From: Ophiura sarsii
Lineage: Eukaryota > Echinodermata > Ophiuroidea > Amphilepidida > Ophiuridae
DNA: 64,000 bases
Direction: 5' to 3'
Assembly (NCBI GenBank): GCA_035610835.1
Contig: CM069442.1
Coordinates: 64,209,431 to 64,273,430 of the forward strand
Positions 22,017 through 32,399 of the stretch are shown one piece after another. The position numbers and the translations under genes were made by a program. Position 1 is the stretch's first letter, and each line of letters opens with the position of its first letter. The notes beneath the pieces are model-generated. The model made no database searches. It saw nothing but the letters and a program-made list of their open reading frames with translations, and was not told the DNA's origin.

Positions 22017-22217
22017 TCCATCATCTTTGGTTTAAATAAATAAAAATTAATCTTTCTTTTTGGTGATTACTATACATTTGCAAGGATTATGGGTAATTCT
22101 TCACAAAAAGGAAGGCTTCCATAACAAGTCGTTGGACTGAAGTAAGAATATTAAGGTTCATCATGATAAGTCAAAATGGGGGGTAGGGGGGGGGGGGGTA
22201 TGGTTTTTTTGCTAGGT

Positions 22218-23073
22218 ACACTCTAAGAAAAAAGGGTTCCAAGTAGAACCTAAAAAGGTTCTTGAACTTGTCCTGTATGCAGAACACTTTAAGGTTCTAT
22301 GAGAACCTTTGCAATGGGGTTCTATCTGAAAGGGTTCTAAATAGAACCTAAAAAGATTCTTCAGTTTTGTCCTTTATGCAGAACCTTTGAGGTTCTATCA
22401 AGAACCTTTCCGATAAGGTTCTTTAAAGAACCCTATAGAACCTAAAAAGGTTCTTCAGTTTTGTCCTGTATGCAGAACCTTCTATCAAGAACCTTTCCGA
22501 TAAGGTTCTATCAAGAACCCTCTAGGTTCTACCAAGAATCCTCTAAAAGGGTTCTTGAAAGAACCTAACAAGGTTCTTCAGTTTTGGCATGTATGTCGAA
22601 TCCTTAAGGTTCTATTAAATGGTGAACAAACTGACTGTGAATCTGACTAGATATTATTAACAAAATACAGATTCAATGATGTTAAATTAATAAAAGTCAG
22701 TAAGTCAAAGCCTTAAGTCATTATACTTGGTTATAATCATATCAATAAAGAAATAAAGTAGAGAGTAAATATTTGTAATTTTTTACACAGTACCGTTTAT
22801 TAACAGGGTTACAAAACAATTATTACATTGCGCACTCATTTATGAAGATGTACGTATGCAAACTTCAGCATTTGCGATAAGTCTACCAAGAACCCCATTT
22901 CCCCCAAATAAGGGTTCTTTCTGGAACCATCTCACTACATAACCTTTTTGCGGTGTTAAAGAACCCATAACAAACCTCTTTAGAACCTTTAAAGGTTCTT
23001 TAGAAACATGGTTCTGCCAAGAACCATTTGCCATTAAAAGAACCTCCGCTAGAACACTTTTTTCTTAGAGTGT
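22218..23073. mobile_element. Element built of GGTTCT/AGAACC motifs, copy 2, with an AT-rich insert
   Basis: The ends TACACTCTAAGAAAAAAG and CTTTTTTCTTAGAGTGTA match except for one base over about 23 bp. Dozens of GGTTCT, AGAACC and AAGGTTCT motifs fill 22235-22620 and 22880-23050. An AT-rich segment of about 240 bp separates the two halves. Confidence 0.85.
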
Positions 23074-23455
23074 AAGGTAATGTAAGATATCATATAATAT
23101 GCAGTAAATGTTAGCTTCAAAATGCTTTTGAGTCATTTGACTGAAATCAGACATTCCATTTTAAAGTTATGGTTGAACAAATTTATATCGGTGAGGCTAA
23201 CCTGTTCCAAAATTGCGGTTTCCTATTATAATAGTTTAACATGTAACATTTTCCAAGCAGTATATTTAACTCAATTCGGGGAAAAAGATCATCAAATGTT
23301 TAGTAAAACACCTCTACTCCAAATTATTATATTAATTATATTTATAATGAAAATTAATTCACATTTCGTACAATTCGGTGTATTTCTTATGTATTTGATT
23401 GTTTTCTCACCCTGCTATATACGAGAAGGTATTAAAAAGGTTTTTGAAATCAACA

Positions 23456-23984
23456 AGAAGTGAAGTAGCTACATTATATCGATGAAATCTTGTCAGTGTA
23501 ATCATTGGTCCTTAAAAACATTATGGTGCAAAAATGGTCTCATAAGTATGTTTACTTTTTATACAGGTGGCGCTAGATGCCAAGGCCATGTAAATTAATG
23601 ACGTCTCCCAACGGTGCTGTCTACATGGTAAACGATAATGGTCCAAAACTGATCCTTGTGGGACGCCTTCCAGGGGAGTATGAGGCTTAGAAATGTTGTC
23701 ATTGAGATAAATTGAGACCTACGAGTGACAAATGACAAAATTTAAAAACAAATCTGAGCTTAATATTCTTCTGGAAGGCGTCCTACAAGAATCAGTTATT
23801 GGACTATTATAATTTACCATGTACACATAACCGTTGGAAGACGTCATTGATTTACATGGCCTTGGCAGCTAGCGCCACCAGTATAAAAAGTAAACATACT
23901 TATGAGACAATTTTTGCACCATTATGTTTTAAAGGACCAGTGATTACACTGACAAAATTTCATCGATATAGCTCCTTCACTTCT
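23456..23984. mobile_element. 530-bp foldback element with ~200-bp arms
   Basis: The left arm (about 23456-23655) and right arm (about 23770-23984) are reverse complements with some divergence. Shared blocks include 'agtatgtttactttttata', 'tggcgct', 'ccaaggccatgtaaat' and 'gacgcctt'. No coding potential. Confidence 0.9.
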
Positions 23985-23999
23985 AGGTGATTTCAAACA

Positions 24000-24990
24000 C
24001 TTTTTGATTAAATCATGCCATTTGCTGCATTTATCTTAGCAAAACATTCATTATGAATTACTATATTAATTATTTTTGCAAACATTATTGTTAAACAATT
24101 GGATGTGAAGTTTTGTTTAATATGTGATTTTAAAATTACAAGACCCTTTTTGCGAATGCCAATTGTCAAAATGCTTTTCAGTTGGTAAACATGGTCAATA
24201 CATTTAATACAGCTAAAACATATTATAAATCATTCGTTGTATTATGTGCAATTTGGTCAAGAAAGGAACACTCGGGTCAAATGTCAAATTAATATTCTTT
24301 CTATGAAAATCATTCCAAAATGACTTTTAAAGTATAATTTTGAGCTATGAGCGAGTCATCCTATAATGTAATCAATTTAATCATGACAATCAACGTCTAT
24401 ATGAAAATACTTTCTGTGTGCTATTAGTTATTCAATACCTGCATCGAAACGTTCTCAATCCTGATCAATTGCATTGGCGTCGTATCAGGGTAGATATCCA
24501 CATGACCAACAACACCAGCATGCTTCATTTTCATTTTCATGACATGATCAAAGGTTTTTCCGTGTCCAAAAGGTGTCTACTGTGCATGTGTAGTTGTTTT
24601 ATTTGGGGGGGGGGGGGCAAAATGCGGGGGCATTGACTGGGGCATTTCCCCATGCACCCCTGGTGCCGCCACTGAACATTATTCAACAATCCAGTCGTCT
24701 TTGTCATTTTTTAGTCTGTTATTTCGTTTTAGTTTTTGAGTAACACATTTTTTAAAAAGAAGTTGGATACCAACTAAAAAGGAGCAACATTATTAATACC
24801 ATGAAAGAGGAGATTAGATTGTAACACATGCAAGGGGTGGGTAAATTCTTATCACATAGTCAACGTGAGTACTTTTTTATCGCACCAGTTTTTGTGAAGG
24901 TGAGACATTTTTATGTTTGTGGAATGAAATCGGAATATTCTTGGCAATCTTGGGCAATGTATCAAGTAATGTTGCCTTGTCTTGACTCCA
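24000..24990. other. No recognised gene; poly-G tract at about 24605
   Basis: A G run (24605-24617) is followed by 'ccgccactgaac', a degenerate echo of the AGTGGCG element end. The rest is AT-rich. Confidence 0.45.
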
Positions 24991-25002
24991 AGATGGCCGT
25001 TG

Positions 25003-25200
25003 GGTTTTTCCAGTTAAAATACATACACCATCTACGGACATGATGGAAGACATGGCCTTAATCTTCCACACAGGGAGTGTGAATTTTAATGGGGTTACCT
25101 GAATGGATGACTCCATAATTTGAAACCTACACGCCCTGTGTGAGGGATTAAGGTCATGTCTTCCATAGAGGGTGTATGAATTTCATCTGGAATAGCCCAT
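25003..25200. mobile_element. ~200-bp foldback MITE
   Basis: 'tggaagacatggccttaatc' at about 25044 is mirrored by 'gattaaggtcatgtcttcca' at about 25147. The outer parts also mirror (TTTTTCCAG... against ...CTGGAATAGCCCA). Fragments of the same family ('ggatttgaaatggaatagccca') occur near 41237. Confidence 0.8.
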
Positions 25201-25461
25201 TCGACATGACGGGCCATAGCTATGTGATACGACCCATCCTTTATTATTGTGATCCCAATGGATGTACGGATCTTCTCCCAGCTTCTTTGTTTTGTAATTT
25301 GCTCACTCCTGAGGGTTCAAAAGCGGCTCAATCAATGGACCCAATACCAATATTATATAAGTATACCCAATACCAATCTATATCTGTGCAGTGTGAAGTA
25401 GTTGTGGTTTAAAGATTCATTTCATAGGGTCTATGACCGATCAGATTCAAGGCTCAATATT

Positions 25462-26994
25462 TTAGCAAAACAAGTCCAGCAAGTATTCTGGTAAATCAGA
25501 AAGACATTCCTTTAGGCAAGACGCGCAACATCCCATCTCTTCCTTCTCCACGTCCTCCTGCTCAGTCGCCACGTCTCTTGTTATTGAGGTCCGCGGAGGA
25601 GTCAGAGCTATCGATGATGATCGTCGCGGAGGTGCCGGTTCAGGATGCACATCTCCATGTTCCTTGTTCAATTTCTTTAGTTTCTGTTGTCTGTAGTGAT
25701 TTTCCCGCAACCGTGCTCGGTTTTCCTTTGTAGCTTTGACCACTTTGGGCTTGGAGCGTTTATGCGATTCTTTGCCTTTTTGTTTACCTTTCTTCACTTT
25801 GGTTGTTTTATGTTGAGATTGTTTTACTGACGGCGGTGACTTTGGAATACTGTTGGAATCGGTAGTCACAATCAAAGATGGGGTTTGCAAAGTTTCTAGT
25901 TTGGGGAGTGGCTGAGGAGGTCTGGAGCTCCTTTGCGGTTGTACTGTTATCGGTGATGCCGGACGATTGTTTCTAGTCTCCTGAACAATAGCAGGTACTA
26001 TGGACGGTAGGCTGGAGCGAGATCTATGCGGAGAAGGTGGAGGCGTTAAAGCCAGAGGTGAAGCTGGTGGTGTGTATGAATAGCACGAAGGCACGGGACT
26101 TTGTCCTCTAATTGACAGAGCAGGTGAAGATAAATGGGCTGGTTTTGGAGGGAGTTTTGGGAATGACGAATCTCGATATGTAACTGATGGCAGAACAGGG
26201 GTTCGTGAATGTCTTCCAGCCGTCGGAGATTTATCGAATGGTGGCAACGGTGCAGCCCTGATGGGTAGACCAGGCGATGTCGAAGGAGACGAATTGTTCG
26301 AAGATCCAGAAAAAGACCGATCTAGAGGTGATTTGTTAAGTACCAGCGGTGCCAACAAAGGTTTGCGGTGATGTGACGGAGGCGTCATGGAATAGCCTTT
26401 CGATGTAATACGTCTAGGTGGTTGCGGAGAATGAACAGAAGACTTCTTTGGTGGAACAGGGGAATGACTCTTTTTGTATTTTGAAGAGGGTAGTGGTGAC
26501 GATCTACCCGGTGCAACGTTCGGCTGCAACGTCCTTGAATCATTCTCATTATCTAGAGATGAAGGTGATACTGTTGATCCTAAACTTGCTGTACTGTGTG
26601 TTGGTCTTTTGAATAAAGGCACAGGGGAAAGACGACCATCTTCTTTAACTTGTGGAGGGTTCGAAACAGGCGACTCGTCGTTGTTAACATTAAGCCATCG
26701 GCGAGTTGGCGGTGACATAGCCCTGCCATCGGACTGTGATCGCACATGTTTCGTGACTCGGTTACTGAACTTATTATTAGGACATTTTGATTTCACCGGG
26801 GGTGTGACCGGAGGGGAAAACCCCGGAGCAGGTCTTCGAGGATTGATTGGTGTTCTGAAAATGGCTTCCACGCTCGCCGGAACTGTCGGAGACACCCGTC
26901 CACATGGAGTTCCGGAAGACCACATAGTTAACTGGTGGACGGACTTCGAGCGTCCTTTGTTTTCTGACGAGACGTTAAGCACGGAAGTTGGCAT
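25462..26994 (-). CDS. Pro/Ser-rich protein of unknown function, 510 aa, last exon
   Basis: A 510-codon open frame in AT-rich DNA is very unlikely by chance, and local GC is higher than in the flanks. I do not recognise the family. Residues 1 to about 390 are disordered in character, with many SP, TP, PP and SPP motifs, so proline-directed kinases could phosphorylate it. Residues about 396-445 are strongly basic and Lys-rich, ending in NHYRQQKLKKLNKE, possibly helical. An acidic stretch (EQEDVEKEE) precedes a 24-residue tail, MGCCASCLKECL then LPEYLLDLFC, with six cysteines and a hydrophobic end. The cysteines could be palmitoylated, which would suggest membrane association; that is inference. 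The ATG at 26994 is the first in frame after a probable acceptor at 27146. The gene may have upstream exons that I cannot identify. Confidence 0.8.
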   Translation of the reverse strand: MPTSVLNVSSENKGRSKSVHQLTMWSSGTPCGRVSPTVPASVEAIFRTPINPRRPAPGFSPPVTPPVKSKCPNNKFSNRVTKHVRSQSDGRAMSPPTRRWLNVNNDESPVSNPPQVKEDGRLSPVPLFKRPTHSTASLGSTVSPSSLDNENDSRTLQPNVAPGRSSPLPSSKYKKSHSPVPPKKSSVHSPQPPRRITSKGYSMTPPSHHRKPLLAPLVLNKSPLDRSFSGSSNNSSPSTSPGLPIRAAPLPPFDKSPTAGRHSRTPVLPSVTYRDSSFPKLPPKPAHLSSPALSIRGQSPVPSCYSYTPPASPLALTPPPSPHRSRSSLPSIVPAIVQETRNNRPASPITVQPQRSSRPPQPLPKLETLQTPSLIVTTDSNSIPKSPPSVKQSQHKTTKVKKGKQKGKESHKRSKPKVVKATKENRARLRENHYRQQKLKKLNKEHGDVHPEPAPPRRSSSIALTPPRTSITRDVATEQEDVEKEEMGCCASCLKECLSDLPEYLLDLFC

Positions 26995-27145
26995 GATGAA
27001 CAGCCTGGGGTTGTCAGTGTTTGCAGCTAGCTGACATTATGCATGAAATATGCACATAATTTTTTGCTGATGACAGCGAGAGAACGATGCCAACCCTTGT
27101 CAGTCATAATGATGAGGTTGACGCAACGTATTCCATACAACTGAT
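26995..27145 (-). other. Probable 5' UTR part of the same exon
   Basis: TTTTTTTCACAG|ATCAG on the minus strand places an acceptor so that the exon starts at 27145. The segment carries stop codons in the frame of the 510-aa protein, which fits 5' UTR. Confidence 0.5.
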
Positions 27146-27149
27146 CTGT

Positions 27150-27570
27150 GAAAAAAAGAAAAAGTGAGTAATGCTTATTTTTAATGACTATCAGTAGTTT
27201 GAAAATATGCAGCATCGTACAAAGACATTTTCTAATGATATGACAGGGCTAATAAGCTAGGAATGGGGAAACCTTGAGGAGAGTGCTTCGACCTTACAAC
27301 TATGTGATTTCTTCAAAGCTATGGCACTTGATTAACGATTCTCTAAATTATTAGCGCTTGAACTACATGTTGTAACATCCTAAAGGTTACTGCTTTTTCA
27401 ACATTTAAAAAACAAACCATTGTCATTGTTTACAGACAATTAACGTACGAGACCAGTCCAAACTGAGTCATGCATAAGTCCCCCTGCAGCCTCGGCTTCA
27501 GTTACAGTATTTCTGTTTGTGTGTGAGAACCCTGATTACCTTAATCAATTGGCTCCGATTCAAACTGCTG
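27150..27570. other. Upstream flank or intron of the Pro/Ser-rich gene
   Basis: No coding exon, promoter motif or repeat was recognised here. Confidence 0.35.
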
Positions 27571-27573
27571 TAT

Positions 27574-28256
27574 GGTCATGTGTTTTTAACTCACCACCCA
27601 AAAAGGGTGGTGGCGTTGCATTTTTGGTAACCGATGATAGCAAAAGTATACATTTTTGGAAAGCTCTCAAATAGGGGAATTCAAAAATGCCGTTTAAATC
27701 AGGATAGAGTGCATGCCCAACAAAATATACTTTAAAAAAAAATGGAATTCTCTCTTACCATTATGGGAAGAGTAGTATATACATCAGAAAGGACCGTGTA
27801 ATAATAATATTTATTTAATGCTCATTGTCGTCTGTATTGTACTAATAATATTATGAAGAAATGTGATCTATATTATACTTTGTATTGAACATATGAGGAC
27901 ACTGTGACCATTGACAACCATTATGTTCTGATGGGTAATTGCATGAGGAACTAATGTGCACAGTAACATTATGATTGGGATAGCTATAAAAATATTATTG
28001 AGCTTAAATCAAAATATGAAAAAGTCGATATTTTTTGAAGATTCTTAATCACAACATGTTACCATTAGGTCCTATTTATATTCCAATAGCATATTTACAT
28101 TCCTTGTGAGATTACCGTTCAGAAAATATATATATACTTTTTATGAACAAGCAGTTATTGCGATACCGTATGCTAATTCGAATCTCAGATGGTGTAAAAT
28201 GTAAAAATCTGTACATGCAACGGCAAGGGTGGCGAGTTCAAAATAACATGGCCGTA
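27574..28256. mobile_element. ~680-bp element, left member of an inverted pair
   Basis: Its own ends are inverted relatives: GGTCATGTGTTTTTAACTCA at the left, and GGCGAGTTCAAAATAACATG with GCC at the right. The interior (for example 'ctctcaaataggggaattc') is the reverse complement of the element at 28551-29611. There is no transposase frame. Confidence 0.8.
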
Positions 28257-28268
28257 TATGATCAATAA

Positions 28269-28342
28269 ATACCGGTGGTTGAGTGGTTTGGCGTCTTTTC
28301 TAGAAAACGGGAGGTCATGTGTTCGAGTCCCACGCCGGTGAA
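28269..28342 (+). tRNA. tRNA-Ser(AGA)-like sequence, probably a pseudogene or SINE head
   Basis: The A-box TGGTTGAGTGG and the B-box-like TGTTCGAGTCC are both present. ACCGGTG can pair with CGCCGGT over 7 bp. The CTAGAAA loop and a short extra arm resemble tRNA-Ser. The T stem has mismatches and the acceptor pairing is out of register by about two bases, so a working tRNA is unlikely. It sits in the ~290-bp spacer between two inverted element copies. Confidence 0.4.
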
Positions 28343-28550
28343 TGTCCTCGCGTTTACATTCAGCGGAGTTTGTTATATTTATTTCCAACTTTCAGTATGG
28401 GATGAGCTGTTCAATTATAGGCCTATTGTTGTTTGTAGAATCATATTTCTTGATAATGGTTTATGCTAAATGTAGTTAGTACGAACCTTGGAATTGTCAG
28501 AGCTCTATTTCAAACTGACATTCTCATGATTTGTAAAAGGTATAAGGCCG

Positions 28551-29611
28551 TGTGTTTTGAACTCGCCACCCTTACCGTTGCATGTCCAGATGTTTACATT
28601 TTACGCCATCTGAGATTCGAATTAGCATATCGCAATAACTATTTGTTCTACCCATAAAAAGTATATATTTTCTGAACGGTAATCTCACAAGAAATCCAAA
28701 TATGCTATTGGAATTTAGATAAGACCTAATGGTAACATGCTGTGATTAAGAATTTCAAAAAATATCGATTTTTTTTCATATTTTGATTTAAGCTCAATAC
28801 TATTTGTATACCTATCCCAATCATATTTTTACTGTGAATATTTAAGTTCCTCATGCAATTACCCATCAGAACATAATAGTTGTCAATGGTTAACATGTTG
28901 AAATATACTATATCGAGATGTAAATGAGCACAAACTTTTAAATTTCATATTTAGCCTATTAGAGTTTACAAGTATATTTTTGGGGGTATGCACCCTATCT
29001 TGATTTAAACGGCATTTTTGAATTCCCCTATTTGAGAGCTTTCCAAAAATGTATAATTTTGCTATCATCGGTTAAATATTTTTTCTGTTATAGTCATGTA
29101 TGTAAAACCGATGAATTAGGGCAAGTTCACTGTGTAGTGAATAGGGAAAAAGCCAAGAACAATGCAATCGATTCATGATTACAATTGTTACATAATAGTT
29201 GTCCAGTTTGGTGAAACGGAATCTTATAGAATATAAAATAATCTATAAAATGAGAGCAAAATCATGTTTGTACCATACAGAGATGAGGAGTTATAGTAAA
29301 TTGAACGTAGAATTGGGAACATTTTCTATATTCCCCAGAGATGGTACACAACGCCGCCGCCACCGCCGCCGCCACCGCCGCCGCCGCTACCCCTGACTTT
29401 CACAACATAATTAAATTATATCTCAGCCAAACATTTATAGAAATACCTGATTTATTCACACAATGTAGCTAGATAAATAGGCTTTCACATGACACCTCAA
29501 CCATAGCTCTACCACATTTAGTTGTTGAGTTAATAGAGAGAGAGGGATGATTCGTCACCAAAAATGCAACGCCACCACCCTTTTTGGGTGGTGAGTTCAA
29601 AACACATGGCC
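28551..29611. mobile_element. Right member of the inverted pair, carrying a ~475-bp insertion
   Basis: It is the reverse complement of 27574-28256, with the match broken between GCTATCATCGGTT (about 29074) and CACCAAAAATGC (about 29556). The interrupting sequence includes a CCG microsatellite at 29352-29386. The ends match the 'gagttcaaaacacatggcc' terminus of the left copy. Confidence 0.8.
29352..29386. repeat. (CCG)n/(CCA) microsatellite
   Basis: CGCCGCCGC-CAC units are repeated about eleven times, within the insertion in the right-hand element. Confidence 0.9.
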
Positions 29612-29654
29612 ATAAGCTAAGATAAACTGAAATATGGTATGTACGGGAAGATAA

Positions 29655-30283
29655 AGGGTTCAACAAAAGAAAGTATACACTTTGTTTATGTCATTTCTTA
29701 GTAACATTCAATTTTATTTTTTGACCAAACAGGCTAGATATAGATAGGCATTTAGATGATTCTTTTAGGCATCATTTGATACCAAATTTGCCCCTAACAA
29801 CAAAGACAAACCATGATTAGCACCATTTAAAGAAAATTTGTCACTTTTTAAAAGTCACATATTCAACGCACGCAAGCCGCGAAAAAATGCTGTGCGTGGC
29901 ACTTTGAACGGCCGGGAATGAAATGGATATTGATCACAGACTGTGCCCCCCCCCCCCCCCATCAAAACAGTCCTGGATACGCCATTGATCACAGTGGGGA
30001 TGCGTTGGGTTGTGCCTGAACGAGCGGGCCATTTGATTATGAACAGGTAACATGTGGTCTTTTCTTCCCGCGTAGTGTATTGAAAATGTGACTTTTGAAA
30101 AGTGACTAATTTTCTTTAAATGGTGCTAATCATGGTTTATCTTTGTTGTTAGGGGGAAAATTTGGTATCAAATTATGCTTAAAAGATTCATCTAAATGCC
30201 TATTTAGCCTGTTTGGTCAAAAAAAATTGAATGTTACTCAAAATGACATTAACAAAGTGTATACTTTCTTTTGTTGAACTCTT
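29655..30283. mobile_element. Foldback element, ~200-bp arms
   Basis: AGGGTTCAACAAAAGAAAGT at the left mirrors a TTTCTTTTGTTGAACTCT end at the right. The arms pair through 'ggtgctaatcatggttt' and 'aaaagtgac'. The ~220-bp centre holds a C run (29947-29960). No coding potential. Confidence 0.9.
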
Positions 30284-30289
30284 TATATT

Positions 30290-32020
30290 TTGCCAGGACC
30301 ACAGGTCTGTGCAACATTTGTTTATGAAATATTACCTGTTTTTCTTCTTCTTTCTGATCTAGGATATCTAAAAGAATATGCCGGTTGGTTTGCCGGTGTG
30401 TGTACTACTATAGTATACATGTACATATAATAAAACCAGGGCATGTTATGAAGTCACAAGATCTCACACGGACGTAAAAAGTAGTATTAGTGGGTCTCTC
30501 TGACGTAAGAGCTTCAGTATTGCTCAAGATTAAAATCAGCAAGTGTGCTCGAACAGCTGAGATATTTGGTCTAATATTCTACTATACACCAAGTTCATGT
30601 TGATATTAATCTTTGCAGTGCGTATTAATCGACTATCGGATCGTATGGGTATTGATTCGGAACAAAAAGGAAGTGTTTTACTGGAGATATGTTTTTGCGG
30701 TCTGAAAAGGGATTAAGAAAGTTTGCTAATCATGATGGAGATCTTTTGAGTCGAATATTTGAGCGAGTATACGACGCACAATTATCGTACAATGTTACCT
30801 TGTATAGGGAAACATAAATGCAAAATTGGATGAATTACGTCGGGAAAAAAGTATGAATATAATTAGCTAAAGCAAAACAAATTTATATAGTATCTGGAAG
30901 GTTTTCGTTGAAAATAACATCATATAGCAAAGGTCAACACGCTGGCAACCTGGCACTTAGAACAGGAAATCCTCGTTAGTTCGTGACTGATGTTAATCCG
31001 CCGTGCAAGGGGCTATTAGGACAGTTTGTATACATTAAAGGTCTTATTCTTAAGACTAGAGCATTAGTAAACTAATAATATAATGAACAGTGAAAATGTA
31101 ATTATGATTAATGATTAATAACGGCTAATAGTATGTACGCTATTAGTATTAAATACTTTCTGAAAAGTACAGGGGATGTACGGTTACATTTACTAAAAAC
31201 TATTCACATCAAATTTGTAATTAAGAGTTTGGATATTTTTAAACTGTTTCAATATTTACGATTTCGACGCGTTATATTTTACGCTGCTTTTGGTCCATTT
31301 TGCGCCATTTGTTTTAAATTATTTGATTTACAAGGCGAATGGATGTCATTTTCGTATTTGTGTTCTGTTTTGGGATCGCATGACATGAAGAAAAGGCGCT
31401 CTAAAAATAAATTGAAATCTTGATTTGAAACTACTCGGTACTCTTTGGTGGATCATAAGCATGATGAGAAATTGGTCTTTCCCTAGAACGTGGAAGAATC
31501 AGTCGTACTTCCATGCCTTGAGCGAGTCCATATCAAAGCGCGAGCACATTGAATCGTACCATCGTCAATGCTTTAAAACTCGGTTTCTGTCCAAAAGTCT
31601 GTCAAGTACGGTATAAGGGAAAATCATCAAATTCGGCTTCCCACACCAATTATATTCAACCATCGAAGTACTTTGTCATGGATTCATTAAGGGTTTAGCC
31701 TTGAACTTAACAAAGATGGATCAATGAATAATACATTAAAACCTGTTGAATTCAATCAGGAACTTGTATAACGTATGTTTATACTTATTCAAATGACATA
31801 CACCCAGTTTTAATAAAAAATATAAATTGTCATCCCGTTTACACGAAACCATCACAGCATTGTATTTAGTTTCATTCACAAATCACAAGTGGGAATTTGT
31901 CATTGCGCGGCATTATCATGGTTATAGAGCTTTTCTAACGATGTTGGCCCAAAGGTACATCAGATATAACATACTAACAATAACATGTGAATTAAAATGC
32001 TGCGCCAGTGGTCTTTACGA
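30290..32020. other. Intergenic DNA, nothing recognised
   Basis: AT-rich with short frames only. The 96-aa frame at 31133-31423 has no recognisable motif and no supporting splice sites. Confidence 0.4.
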
Positions 32021-32026
32021 TAGAAT

Positions 32027-32386
32027 GCTTAAAGGTGTTCCGATTTTGGGGCTATGATTTTTTTCCACATCAAGATATTTTTGTATCAGAAGAATCCCCA
32101 TATTTTTCTCATTATGTCTGTAAAATCTTAGGGTCCAGAAATGTTCCATTTATATATGATAAAATGTGGTGAATTACTGCCAAAGGTGGTTAACCACCAG
32201 CAAGTTTGTGCACTACTCAAAGGGCAATTTTGTTGTGACCTTGTGCTTCAAAAATAAGAACCATTGGAGTTATGCAACTCAAACTTTGGAATGTGGCAAT
32301 TTTAAGGATGACCTTTCAAGTAAAATAGAAAACATCAAGTTGAAAATCGGGCCAGCAATCAGAACATATACCTTTAACCATTGTTG
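32027..32386. mobile_element. MITE of the 'GTGTTCCGATC' family (copy 3), TTAA-flanked
   Basis: TTAAAGGTGTTCCGATTTT at the left mirrors AGAACATATACCTTTAA at the right. It shares 'ggtggttaaccacc', 'caaactttggaat' and 'gatgacctttcaagtaaaat' with the other copies. Confidence 0.75.
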
Positions 32387-32399
32387 AAGGTAATCCAAT

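Noticed and set aside
26474..27034. 186-codon plus-strand frame
   Set aside because: It lies antisense to the Pro/Ser-rich coding exon and is explained by that exon's codon bias.
31133..31423. 96-codon plus-strand frame as a gene
   Set aside because: Short, AT-driven composition and no domain features.
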